Shown here: one piece after another, positions 10,553 through 22,700 of the stretch
Numbering within the stretch: position 1 is the stretch's first letter
Layout of the letters: every line of letters starts with the position of its first letter
Assembly (NCBI GenBank): GCA_029532625.1
Contig: JARFXM010000005.1
Span: 1,922,001-1,986,000 of the forward strand
Length of the DNA: 64,000 nt
Direction of reading: 5' to 3'
Source of the DNA: Lomentospora prolificans
Lineage: Eukaryota; Ascomycota; Sordariomycetes; Microascales; Microascaceae
Program-made: the position numbers and the translations under genes
The notes under the pieces: model-generated
Database searches by the model: none
Told to the model about the DNA's origin: nothing
Seen by the model: only the letters and a program-made list of their open reading frames with translations

Positions 10553-11942
10553 TTGCAACGTACGGTGGGGGCCGCTGTTGACGGTTCGAAGGAGAGCAGC
10601 CATTCCAGATTTTTTTCAGGGAAGGTAGTATTTCGAGGTACAGAGATATTCTGCAAAATTATTTAGGCACAAACCAGAGGTTGGGACTTATTTGGATGGG
10701 CGTCACGCGGAGTCTAGGGTCTGGTAACTGGTAATAACTAGTATTGTGAATATAGAGTTTAATCCTTCCATTTTGCATGTGAACTCATCAACACCGCAAA
10801 CACGAACAACTAGGTATTACTCGGTAAATAAAGGCGATGAGAAGCAAAAGGGACGAATGAATTGCAACTGTCTTGCACCGCAAGAAGTCTTGTCTGAGTC
10901 CGTCTCTATCGGCGCACTGCGAGAAGACCTTCAATCGGAGATTACTCTATGTCATGCTCGTCGCATGTGAGTGTACATGCACTCACAACAGAAGTTCTTG
11001 GATTTAGTAGGGAATAATACATTAAACCCGTTAGTGGCTATGGACAATCTGAGCTCGACTGGTGTATGGGGAAAAAAGGTTCAGCGACGTGGTCAGACTG
11101 TGGGGTAGACCTAGGTGGTGAACGATGTGAGAGCAAGACTGTGAAGCTCGGCCACGGATTTTGGTAATGAACCTCGGGTCATTGGCAGGACGGCACTTTC
11201 GTGACGTCAAGCACGTTTCTCCGAGGGAGTACTTCGTCACAGCGACTTGGTTGCGCGGTGGCATGAACCGACACCCGTGACAACCAGGACGGGGAGAGAC
11301 AATGTACCTCCACGCAAGGTGGCAGCCTCTCCTGTTAAAAGCCCGGAGTCACCTGACATGCGGAGGTCAGACCGTCAGTAGTTGTCAGCATAATTGAGAG
11401 GATATTATTGGCTAAAAGGCGAAATGCTCTCACATGCGAGATTTCATTGGAGAAATGCCCCACAAGCCCATAATGCTACCCCCAGCTGGGGAACCACGCT
11501 GTGGGAGCGGCTAACAATTCGCTTGCGGAGGGTATTGAGTCCGCTGCACGGGGTACTTTGGGTGGGTTGTACCTTCTCGGCAACAACCCAGCTGGCTATG
11601 GAAGAGGCTTGGAGGTGACAGAGCATGTGATTGCTCGCTGGGAATCTCCCATTGCCGACAGAAGGACCACTTTCACGTCCCCATCGAACGGTCCAGATGC
11701 TTAAATGGGAATGCCAACACTTGACCACGATTTCCTTCAAATCCCCCCGTCCTCGCCCTAACTCCTGTCCTAAATTTCTTCCTTTTAGATTTCTCTCCTG
11801 TTTCTCTCGTCCAATTTTCCCTCGTCCGTATTCTTATTCCACTTCTGCCTCGTCGCGATTGCGTTGGGCGACACTCTCTATTCCTTTTGCTTAGGATCGC
11901 ATTTCACCTCGGCTCATCTCACACCCCACCACACGCATCAAC
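10553..11942. other. Intergenic region with pyrimidine-rich promoter before the acyl-CoA dehydrogenase gene
   Basis: No frame here looks coding. A strongly C/T-rich plus-strand tract at about 11730-11830, followed by CACACCCCACCACACGCATC just before the start codon at 11943, is typical of the promoter and leader of an expressed filamentous fungal gene. I see no RNA gene. Confidence 0.5.
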
Positions 11943-13938
11943 ATGTCTAAGGTATTTACTGCGGCTGAGGTCTCTCAGCATAAGACTGCTAAGGATCTCT
12001 ACATCACCATTGATGGCGATGTCTACGACTTGACCGCATTCCAAGATGACCATCCTGGTGAGTAGCTACGAATGCTTTTCCCTTGCGAGCAGATAAGCTC
12101 CCTTGCGGGAAAAGCTGGTCTGCCACGGAGCTCGTTTTCCCCACTATATTACCATGCTAGGAAAGTGCCGAGGTCTAACTTTCTGGGCGATGCACCCATC
12201 CAACAATAGGCGGCAAGAAGATCCTCCAGCGCGTTGCAGGCAAAGATGCCTCCAAGATGTTTTGGAAGTACCACGGCGAGGGTGTCTTGAAGAAGTACAA
12301 GCCCAGGCTCCAAGTCGGTTCTCTAGATACCAAGAAGGGTGCTGAGCCCGCTCCTGCTCCCGCCCCTAAGCCTGCGCCCGCGCCCGCGAAAGCCCCCGAA
12401 GAGAAGAAGCCTGCCGCCGCTGCCGCCGCTACAGAGGCCGAGGCCCTCGAGCCTTATGGCGACCTCATTCCTTTTGCTGACCCCAACTGGTACCAGGGCG
12501 TAAGTGGTTTCATATCCCCGCCTCTCGCTATTTTTTCCCTTCTTCCATGACCTGATTACGCCTCGAACAAAAAATATTGGTGCTTAGACATTGCCAACCC
12601 TGGCTTCTTGGTGGAACGCGCTAGCTAACGAGATGCGTTTCGCAGTACTACTCTCCTTACTTCAACGAGACCCATGCTGCTCTCCGTGCCGAGGTCCGTG
12701 AGTGGGTCTCGACTGCTATTGAGCCCAATGTAACGGAGTGGGACGAAGCCAAGGAGGTCCCCGCCGAGATCTACAAGGAGATGGGCCGACGAGGCTACCT
12801 TGCCGGCCTTCTCGGTGTCCACTACCCGACCCAATATACCAAGGGTTCCGTTGCTAGCGTGCCTCCCGAGAAGTGGGATCTCTTCCATGAGATGATCATC
12901 ACCGATGAGCTCTGCCGTGCTGCTTCTGGTGGTCTCGTTTGGAACCTCATTGGTGGTTTCGGTATTGGCTGCCCTCCTCTCGTCAAGTTTGGGAAGAAGA
13001 GCCTTGTTGACCGCATCCTACCTGGCATCCTCGCTGGTGACAAGAGGATCTGCCTCGCCATCACCGAGCCGGATGCGGGTAGTGATGTCGCCAACCTCAC
13101 CTGCGAAGCCAAGCTCAGCGAGGATGGCAAACACTACATCGTGAACGGTGAAAAGAAGTGGATCACCAACGGTATCTGGAGTGACTACTTCACCACCGCC
13201 GTCCGCACGGGCGGCCCTGGTATGAACGGTGTCTCTCTCCTCCTCATCGAGAGGGAGGCTGGCGGTGTCAGCACCCGCAAGATGGACTGCCAGGGTGTCT
13301 GGTCTTCTGGTACCACCTATATCACCTTCGAGGACGTCAAGGTCCCCGTCGAGAACCTTATTGGCAAGGAAAACCAGGGCTTCCGAGGTAAACTTAATTT
13401 CTTCTTCGACTCTCAAGAACCTACGATGATCTGACATTTGATAGTGATTATGACCAACTTCAACCACGAGCGTATTGGAATCATCATTCAGGCCCTCCGC
13501 TTCGCCCGCGTCTGCTACGAGGAGTCTGTTAAGTACGCCTCTAAGAGGAAGACGTTTGGCAAGAAGCTCATCGAGCACCCTGTTATCCGTCTCAAGCTCG
13601 CTCACATGGCGCGCCAGATCGAGGCCTCATACACATGGCTCGAGAACCTTCTCTACCAGTGCCAGCGCATGGGTGAGACAGAGGCCATGCTCAGGCTCGG
13701 CGGTGCCATTGCCTCTCTCAAGGCGCAGGCCACCGTCACCTTCGAGTTCTGCGCTCGCGAAGCCAGTCAAATCTTTGGCGGCCTCTCCTACTCTCGGGGT
13801 GGCCAGGGCGGCAAGGTTGAGAGGTTGTACAGGGATGTTAGGGCGTACGCCATCCCTGGTGGTAGCGAGGAGATCATGTTGGATCTCAGCATAAGGCAAA
13901 GTATGAGGGTGCACAAGGCCTTGGGTATGAAGCTGTAA
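11943..13938 (+). CDS. Cytochrome b5-acyl-CoA dehydrogenase fusion protein, 546 aa, four exons
   Basis: Exons are 11943-12057, 12210-12499, 12646-13387 and 13445-13938, joined in frame. Residues 1-80 are a cytochrome b5 haem domain with axial ligands His37 (DDHPGG) and His60 (FWKYHGEG). Residues 88-118 are an Ala/Pro/Lys linker. From about residue 137 the protein is a complete acyl-CoA dehydrogenase, with the FAD/substrate motif ITEPDAGSDV, GEKKWITNG, and the C-terminal signature IPGGSEEIM. It should oxidise an acyl-CoA to the enoyl-CoA using FAD, and the b5 domain may pass electrons on (inference). The Glu that is catalytic in medium-chain enzymes is replaced by Gly521/Gly522. Glu391 in NHERIG aligns with the alternative base position of isovaleryl- and long-chain-type enzymes. 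The protein ends in MKL, a weak PTS1-like tripeptide. Fused enzymes of this kind are known in fungi; the substrate is unknown. Confidence 0.93.
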
Positions 13939-15068
13939 GATGTTGTATGTCGTTATTGAGCGGTTCTACAATTCCTTGTTTTTCCTTTCCCTTTGTTATA
14001 AACATTTTTTATCTCGGTATTATTCTCTCGTGTACAGTTCGGCCTTGCTGGAAGAAGGGGCATTACATTTTCTTTACCTCTCCGCTACGGGAATTTTGCA
14101 TAGATAGATTGCCTAGTGTTATGAATACGGAATCATTTATGCCTTGATTCAACTCGGCGGATTAATTATTACTCTTGTCTCGAATCGAGACTAAGAGACA
14201 AGGATAGTTCCGTCACTTCTCAGCAATGAGAGAAGAATGAGCACTTGAGGCGACTTTCTACCCTCTGAAGCACTGGAGTACAGTCGCTGCTGAAACGTGA
14301 GGCGAAGGACGAGGTCCTGGACTTTGAATTGAAGCGAACCGGGTTTTCCAGGGAGTATTTGGTGCATTACGTCATGTTTTAGTCCCTGTGCCCGATGATC
14401 CAGAGTACCCTGCAACTTCCTTCCACATGAAGGGCGCATGGCATGGGGAAAGATGGAAGGGAGGGTTTAGATCAACATGTTGATTGGGTCATAATAGTAT
14501 GGCTCCTCGGACTCCCCAAGTACCGTGGTACAAGAGCGCCTGAAGATTCGCCAGGCCGTTGAGCGATTGGAGGCTCCTTCCTCCCCTTTCATATGCCTGT
14601 TCCTTTTTTTTTTTTTTTGTTTGCGATTATTTATGGCGGCTGCCAACCATCACTTTCCCAACCAAAACCAAATAACACCTCATGCCATAAAACTCAGACC
14701 ACAAAGGATCACGACTACAAACGTTCTTGATATTCGACGAGCCCAGTTGATTGTGCAATATCCAACAATACCTAGACATTGCGTCTGTTCGCCTTTGCCT
14801 CTTTCAGAGGAATATATGTGACGCCATCGTACGATTGGGACCCCGCAGCCCTTCGACTACCATCCTTTCATCCAGACCAGAATCGAATCCATCTCCTGCT
14901 CCGCCGATTGAGCCACGCCGCTGGTAAACTTCCTACTTCCAAAGTTGGATCGCGCACTATTGAATCTACGGGTTCGATTGATAAAATCGCCGGAACCGAC
15001 TTAGTGGTCGTTGAGCGACATCAAATCCACACTCGACTACAGCCCCGCCAAAAAGCGCATCCATCGCC
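13939..15068. other. Intergenic region and long 5' leader of the next gene
   Basis: This interval holds the 3' end of the dehydrogenase gene and the promoter of the gene starting at 15069. A poly-T tract lies near 14605-14620. Short frames occur but none has coding character. I see no RNA gene or transposon. Confidence 0.5.
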
Positions 15069-16180
15069 ATGTCGCAAGCCCAAGCATCGCATCCCATCCT
15101 CCTCAATCTCCCCCCTCCGTCGTCGGCCCCGGACACTCCTGATATGCCGTAAGTTCATGTAATTGCGTCGGCCGATTCCTGGTTTCGCCAACCCACTAAT
15201 CATGGCATACCTCTAGCGGCACCCCTACAAGCACCACAACCTCCATTTCCGCCCTCTCAACAATTGCCATCAAGGACGGCCACAGGGGCCATCTCTCTCA
15301 GACTGGCCGCCATACCCACAACCCATCCACTACCTCTCTAGAAGCGGAGCGCGCCGATCGTATTTCCCGCCTCGCTGGGCTCGAACGAGTGTCTACGCTT
15401 CGCGGCTCGCAGCAGACTGCCAACTCTGCTTCGTCTTCCCCCGCCTCGGTGTCCCAAGGCCAAGCCGCGATACATAGCGGCGCCTTCCTGCCCCCGCATC
15501 AGCTTACACCCGCTTATTTCGATGCGCAGGGCCAGCCTGTCGCAATCACCAAGATGAGCACGGTTGGCACGGCGAGCCGCACGGGTAGCTACAGCGGGCG
15601 CGAGGATGATGATGAAGACGATACGAGGACTACGACGGAGCAGGATGAGGACATGTTGAGCATGGATAACAACTACCGCGAGGGAGAGTCGGTGATGAGC
15701 CATGATGTTGACGTCATGGATGATGATAACTTGACCAACCGGTCTGTTGGAGGATTTGATGACCGGATGAGCGATGATGGCTCCGCTAGCCTTGTAGGCT
15801 TTGGCGAAGGCGCAGGAAGCACAATTTCCGGTCCTATCTACCAGCGCCGCCCGCTCCCCGGAATGGCGCCCGGAGATGCCAGCAGTAGGGCTGCTTGGAC
15901 CTTTGAGCGAACGTCGTCTGGTTTGAGCGAGGGGCGAAGAGAAACCCCTCAAGCGTATGGTGGTGTGGATACGCCTATTAGCCCTACTACTATCCAGGAG
16001 AGGCGTGCGGCAAAGATGACCAACGGGGTTGCTGTTGACGGCGCAGGCATCACCAGCACCGCCGCGGACGACGATGTCTTTGTGGATACCACGGCGCGAG
16101 ACCCCGTGCGAGTCACCTCGCCCCGCAGGCATCGGAGGGGCGGCTCAGGGCTAGGTGGCGGGGTGCCGAGATCGCCGTAA
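15069..16180 (+). CDS. Unrecognised acidic, low-complexity protein, 347 aa, two exons
   Basis: Exons are 15069-15148 and 15217-16180, separated by a 68-nt intron with a GTAAGT donor and CTCTAG acceptor. The joined frame begins MSQAQASHPILLNLPPPSS. The protein has no recognised domain. Visible blocks are a helical basic segment EAERADRISRLAGLERVSTL near residue 75, a very acidic Asp/Glu segment (EDDDEDD, QDEDML), a conserved-looking block SDDGSASLVGFGEGAGS, and a basic Arg/Gly-rich tail. The non-repetitive blocks and the consistent splice signals support a real gene. The composition suggests a nuclear or regulatory protein, but this is a guess. Its 3' end converges on the Zn2Cys6 gene across 1.2 kb. 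Confidence 0.8.
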
Positions 16181-17412
16181 ACAGCTAGGAGACTGGGCGA
16201 GTAGCCCTGCTTTTCTCGTTTCGAGGCCTTTACACGGGATTATGCGATTGTTGGGAATATGTATCATGGCTTTTTTTTCCTTTTCTTTTTCTTTTTCATA
16301 TACTTTCAAAACGGACAGAGGTCTACACGGAAATGACAATGGTCTCGGAGGTTAGGAGTCTCGGGTTTTTGCTCTTAGTTTATCCCCTTTCAAGTTACTT
16401 TTCCCCCTTCCTTCTTCTCAGTCACTGGATTCGCGCTTCAGTTTTGCTCTTGTTCCCAAGCCCACTAGTTTCGTCATGGGAGGGCTGCCACGGTCTATGA
16501 AAGTTGAAGAAGCGTGACAGATGTTCAAGTTGGTCCACATCTGTTCCACGTTGTACCTCCTTTGAGGAATGGTTTCTATTAGATATGTACTAGTTGTAGA
16601 AGCTCATTGCCCCAAGGCTGCTGAGAATATAGCATCGATGAGCAGAACAGAGCACTGTCCACATTCTATCCAGGGTTTTCCACAAGGAAAAATACAATAA
16701 AATAAAATGAATAGGCGAAACGAAAAGGCAAGACACGCAGCTCGCCTTGCGTCTCTTGCCATCGGCTCTCGGCTCTCGATACATTCTGGCACTTGCCCCG
16801 GCAAGACTATCCAACGGTCTGCCGGCGCCATTCTCGCTCGGCTCTCTTTCCCTGTCTCTATCTCCGCCGAACACCCCTCCATATTTCCTACTTTGAACGG
16901 GCAAAGGCCACTCGTCCCGACATCCCACGACCCACAAGGAGATAAGAACTTGGAAACAAACTGTCATGTTTTCTTGTCCGCATTCGATTTCCCAGGTTCC
17001 ATCCTTGTACCCTTCCATGTAATCTGCATTTTCACCTCTGTGCTGTAAAATAGCTACATACAAACAACGCCGTCCCCATCGACCGGCTACCGTTAACCAG
17101 GCCCCGGTGTGTTCCGCCACTCCGCCAAGTAAAACTGAATGGATAGAAAAGCATAATGCTAAGGGAATGGGTATAAACGTATAAACAGTGTGACAAAAAC
17201 GTACATGCAAAAGCAGTAGTAAAAAAAAAAAAAAAAACCAAACACCCCGTTATTCTCAATGCCGAATGTTGAACAGCAGCAACTTCAACGCCCAACCATT
17301 TATATATATATATATATATATGCACCACAACCGCAAGTAGCCTCATGCAATCATAGAATGGCCCCAATTCCCCGCCCCCTTTTTTCCCTCATTCACATCT
17401 CACGCCAATGCT
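16181..17412. other. Convergent 3' flanks of two genes
   Basis: This is the region between the stop codons of the plus-strand gene ending at 16180 and the minus-strand transcription factor ending at 17413. It contains a T/C-rich tract near 16268-16300, a poly-A run near 17220-17237 and a TA microsatellite. A 206-residue minus-strand frame at 16590-17210 has no domain and I regard it as chance. Confidence 0.5.
17300..17321. repeat. (TA)n microsatellite
   Basis: An uninterrupted run of alternating T and A, 22 bp long, lies about 90 bp beyond the stop codon of the Zn2Cys6 gene, probably inside its 3' untranslated region. It is a likely polymorphic marker. Confidence 0.9.
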
Positions 17413-19797
17413 CTACGCGCACAAGAACTCCAGCCCCATCCCCCTGGAAACGCCCTGCCAGTCCCACGCCCTAATCCACTCCCCTCTCGCCATAAGTCTC
17501 CAAACTTCCTCCAGTACCTCGAGCACGAGGTCAGAATTCCGGAGTCCAGTGTACCCTTTGACACACCTCACGGCGGCCCGGATCCTGTCCTGTTGCCGGT
17601 GGTTGACGCACGCGGTGCCGAGCACCAGGCACGGCATCAAGAGGAGCGTCTGCGACGGGTCCGAGGGCTTGAAGCTTTCGATCACGGCAATCGACTCGCC
17701 CACCGCTACGGCTACCCGCGCATCCTGTACCGAGGGGTGCTGCACGGGCGGCGGCGAAGAGGTTTGCGAGTGCGTGTGGAACCCGTCGAGGGTTCCGTCG
17801 CCGTGCATGGACGCAGGCCTCGACGAGGAAGTCCGATGCATGATGGCCGCTACGTCGTGAGACCCTGAAGCAGACGTGGATGGCGACGGGCAAGAGTGAC
17901 GGCGGAGTTCGCCCGTATGTGGGTCGACGCTACTCGAAACCGGGCTCGGCGGCACGTGTGCATCGAGGGCTGTCATCCTCACTACTCCATCCGAGCGCCA
18001 CGGAGTCGGTAGGCCCTTATCATCACTTGGCGGATAGACCGTCTGGAAGAGATACACCCACATTGTCTGCTTGTACAAGAGCGACACCCTATCCCGGCTA
18101 TCACCAGGCGGCCAATGGGGCATCCACGCTCGAATGCCAGCGTCAATCTCAGAGGCATGATAGAGACTCTCATAGTCTACCACAGGTCCAGAATTAGCCA
18201 TCATGTTAGTCCTAATAGTGTTTCGGATGCCAGTAATCCTCCTCATGTAGTTGAAGAGGCCATCGGCCACACCGATGAGTCGCGGCGGGTGCATGTTGAC
18301 TTCAGTAGTCCAGTCCGTCGGGTTAGTTGAAGGATCGGCGCCGCTTCGTCCGTACGAGTTCGAGGGGCACGAAAGGAGCTCATCTGCAAATATGTGATAT
18401 TCGAAGAATTCCGTGATGAAGCTAAGGAAACTCGGGTCATCCGGGGGTGACTGCTTGATCAAGTTCTTGTATGCCTGGAGGTGTACCCTATGCTCTCCTC
18501 TCGGGTTTCCCTCTACCAACGTCTGAAGCAGGAGGCAGAGCATTTGACCATAACGTGCCGTGAGAATGATGGAATGCTCAGAGTCGTTCTTGTCGCTAGA
18601 CTTGGAAATATCTTCGTAGAAGCACTTCATTGACTGCTCGTGGTGGTACTCGGCACGGTCCTGAAGGGACTCGGTGGACACATTGGGATAATCCTGGAGG
18701 ATCTTGGCTCCGTACGGCGTTGCGTAGTCAATATGCTTGCTGCTGAGAGCCAGAATCGAGTGCATGAGTCCTTTGTGTCGCGTAGCAACCTGGAGTACGA
18801 TATCCTTGAAAGCGTTTCGGTGCTCGCCCTCCACCGTTAAGACGTTGCTAAGACGAGTGCAGTAGTGCTTCCAGAATATCTTGTCTTCTGTCGTTTCTAC
18901 CCCATGGAAAAGGGGCTGCATGGTAATCACAGGGAGGCTCTCTTTTCGGAGTCGAGCTATGATATATTTAGGGGCGGAAAACTTTTGTAAGTAAGAATGC
19001 ATCCACTTACCTTCTTCGGCTTTCTCTTTTCCGCTTTTCCAGATCTGTTTCTCATGATATCCCTCGCACACAACAGCATTTTTCTCACAGTTAAGGCCTA
19101 TCGCGGTGGTTAGCAAAGATCCAACGAGTTTAGCAGAACCTCGTTGATATCCCTAATTTAGACTCGGGAGCTGGGGGAATAGTCGCTTACATCTTGGTTT
19201 TGCTTCGTCGCACTTCTTTTTTCTCTTGCGACAGGTGATGCATCCTGTTTTTGAGCGACCCTTGGTTACTTTGTTGGTGTTGATGGCGGATGTGAGTGGA
19301 TGTTTCCGGGGCCGACCTCTCGGCCGCTTTGGTTTCACGTCTTCACGCTTGGGGCTAGCATCTGGTACGTCGGCAGCAGGCAGCTCGCTCAGGAGACTCA
19401 TATCAAGTTCATCGTCGGCAATTTCCACCTTAGGTATCATTGTCAATCCATCAGATTCTTGTTGCGTCCAGAGCCCCGCGGTTCCGGAGCCTGCCTTGTG
19501 TAAGCTATCCATAGGCCAAGAGCTAGGATAAGAGGAGGTTCCAGGGCTCATCAACACTGGTGAAGGTTCGCTATCGGGGTCTTGGAGATCCATCCCAGGG
19601 CTCACTGGGGATAACTGGCCCGTATGAATCACTGTAGTTGTCGACTGGCCCGAGCATCCACGAGGAGAAGAAGGTGACCGAGGCATCATAACGCGGTTAC
19701 GCTCACTGTCTTCAGAAGACATGCTAGGATTGCCAGGCCACGAGTAGGCGTGATGTTCAGTTTCTGGAGTAGATTTGAATAATTCGAGACCTGCCAT
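17413..19797 (-). CDS. Zn2Cys6 fungal transcription factor with AT-hook, 745 aa, three exons
   Basis: On the minus strand the exons are 19797-19191, 19097-19011 and 18956-17413. The N-terminus is Ser/Pro-rich. An AT-hook-like core, RPRGRPRK, lies at residues 158-165. The binuclear zinc cluster has all six cysteines at C186, C189, C196, C203, C206 and C213 with standard spacing (C-x2-C-x6-C-x6-C-x2-C-x6-C). Intron 1 (93 nt, GCTAAC branch site) splits the codon of Cys203, so the cluster exists only in spliced RNA. Intron 2 (18957-19010, GTAAGT to ATAG) is 54 nt, contains no stop and keeps frame; if retained, 18 residues would be added. The rest resembles the fungal transcription factor regulatory domain (VATRHKGLMHSILALSSKH, then an IRAWMPHWPPGD block). 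It is presumably a nuclear activator or repressor. The target genes are unknown. Confidence 0.9.
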
Positions 19798-22700
19798 GTA
19801 TTCCTATTGCAAGACCTCGGAGGGTTCTGAGATGCCGGCCATTAAGTATTCGGGGGTTTGTGTCACAGGAATGATGCTGAAATTGACGTGATGCCGGCTT
19901 TTACTCCGAAAGATGCCTCCGGTCCTCGACGTAGCGGTGTCCAAGATCGCCGTCGATATATGCCTATCGGAGATTGGGTAGAGTGGGTTATCGATGACGG
20001 AGGAGCGGGTTTTCAAGGACTAGGCAAAACTGGTTTCGGGGATCTTGGTTTGCCTGGCTTATCAAGGCGTTCCAAGTAGGCTTGGGGTGGTGAGAGAGGG
20101 AGAGAGAGCGCCGGTCAAGTGAGAGAGGGGGAAATAAGAATAAAAATATTATGTTCCATGAAGATCGATGCGCTTAATGGCGCAAGTTGTTGCCAGGTCG
20201 GATGGCGGAGAGGTGCCAGCAAGAGGGCAAGCTAGTGGAGGTGACCGGAGAGGTAATGAATAAAAAGGAGTGAAGTGGGGACAAGATAGAGGAAGAGGCG
20301 TAAAGGAGGACGTGAGAACTACGCCCACTAATGGAGGTGTCGACCGATCAAGGAGAAGGAAGGGTGGGTTGATCAAGTCAACGTGGAGTTGAAACAAGTG
20401 ACCCCCCCTCAAACAGTGAAATGTGGGATATATCAGGGTCTGTCAAAGGGTGGAGAGGACCGTATATGTGAGCTTCCTTGCCTTGTTAAGCAGCCCACCA
20501 GATGGGGGACAGTATAGCGGACCACCGGGAAAGCGATCTAGATTATGAGGTAAAAGTTGGCTCGACGGGAATGCGGTGGACAATATGCTCTGTCAAATGG
20601 AATATAACCCGTTTGAACAAAAGAGAAATAAAGGAGTGGGGGGTAGGGGGGCCAATATGGGACCCGAGCCTCTTCCTCTCTATGCATTCACTAACACCCA
20701 CAAGCGCGCTCTTCCTCTCTCAAATATACACACAGACACTCGTTTTCTTTCGCGCAACGCACGTCCACGCCGTGGTGCGCGCAGTAAGTAACCTTGATCT
20801 CACTCTGCCGCCCAAGGTAGGAGTGCGACCCACACACAGGCCTACTTTGTAGGGGGAGTGTGAGCTACTGGCCTCTGGCTGATCCAGGGAGGCGGAACAG
20901 AGACATGTTGACAAAATGAGGGTGGAGAGGATCTAAGGGGTGGGTAGAGAGGCAACGAGCTGAACGTCCTCCCGAGCAGATCAAACAGGATTGGATTTTG
21001 GACGGCTGATTGTGGGACTGGATGGGAGGAGGGGTGTGGGGATGAGGACGATCAGCCCTCGGAAACGCTCATCTTTTGAGCCGGATTGATAGAAGAGAGA
21101 AAGGAGAGCGCGTACAAGAGAGGGGGTTCAAGGATACTACCTGGATAGAAAGCCTTGCGGCCACGGATACATACGTTTAGCGCGAGATGATTGTTGGTAT
21201 GTGTGAGAAGAGGTGGGCAGGGAGAGTGGTAGAGCCGGGACGATCGCTCAGATGGACAATTAGGGAGGGGAAGGGAAGAGGAGTGCAAGTGCAAGACTTT
21301 TTGTAAGAAATTGCAGCTCTCTTCAATCCCAGCGAAAAGGGACAGGAGCAAGAGAAGCTTACTATGACGACCACCGCTGGCTGCGTGTATTAGTGTGATG
21401 CCATCCTGGTGTGCAGTACAACGTCCTGGCAAAGAGTGAATGGCCAGCGACAGGAGCATAAGCACCCTGAGCTTCTGTTCGGTCCCCTGCCATTGTGGCG
21501 GCGGACGGGCCAGGTCTGGGGTCTGTTAGTGGGGCCAGGGACAATGCTTTGGGTCTGGGATGGGTGAGGCGCCACCCTTGCGGCTTCGCAGAACGAGAGA
21601 TTTTGATATTAGTGCTGTGCGAGTGAGCCAGCACAGGTATCGCGCCGCAGGTGATGAGGTCGCCAGGCAGAGTGCTGCACATCAAGTGTATTGACCGATG
21701 CCCGCACTAGTGACCACTGGGGGATGGAGCAAGGGAAAGATGTGAACATCGCCAAGACTTGGCTCGGTCTCCTGGTGCCGTGGGGATGCTTAGTGGGCGC
21801 AAAAGGCTGTCGATGGAAATGAGACCGGCGCATCCACACCCCTCCTATTAGTTAGGGCCAGCCAAACAAGCCATCTGCGCCTCTCCAGCAATTCCCACTC
21901 CCCCGCTTCCAGCTAGTTGTCATGGTCTCAAGACATTGAGTTGTAAAGAGTGGAGCCGAGCTTTGAAGGGATGATATTTTGTTTCTGTCGTCCGAGACAT
22001 TGGTCCGGATCGGGTCTAGTAGCCCTCGTAGGCTACGATATCATGGTCCATCGCCTAGTATTAAAACGTCCGAAAGAGTCTTCCTCTCCCTGTGTTTGGG
22101 AAATTGGACATCTAATACTCACCATGTGACAGACGGAGGGAAGAAAGAAAGGGTCGGCATGGTAAATAAAACTGGCTTATCGGCTCCATGGGCATGCTTG
22201 CGCAGACAGCCATACTCGCTCGCAGGACTGAGTTGTACCATATGCAAAGCTGGGAATAATCATTCGCGATCTCCATGCAACTCACAATCGCGAACGCGTT
22301 GTACAACCCAAGAGCCGTGGATGAAACCCTGCCCGATGGCTGACCCTACCAGGGATTAAACTACGATCCGAGAATAAGGCATTCCTCGATCCCTCGTGGG
22401 AAATGATTGCTTCTTCCAATTTCTCAAATTAATCGACGCCAAGTGTCTCCTTCCTTCTTGCTTCTTGCCCCGCTTCCTGCCTTCCTCGGGGTAAGTGGCA
22501 TTATTGGGCTGGGTTGAACGTGCAAGTGCGACCGTCAAATAATAAGAAAAGTGTCACTTTGATCTGGCAGCCGCGTGGGGCCTCTGCTTACTATAGTAGA
22601 GGTACACAGGATGCACTGCACAGACTTATGACGCGCTCGAAGTCCTTCGTTCAGTAGAGGTTACTGGTACACCACCATCGGGATGGACCCACTAGCCTCG

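Noticed and set aside
13018..13605. A 195-residue minus-strand frame over the acyl-CoA dehydrogenase, and a similar one at 9318-9908 over FEN1
   Set aside because: Both mirror well-conserved genes on the plus strand and cross their introns, and neither shows independent coding features.
16590..17210. A 206-residue minus-strand frame between two convergent genes
   Set aside because: No domain, biased composition, and it sits where 3' untranslated regions are expected.
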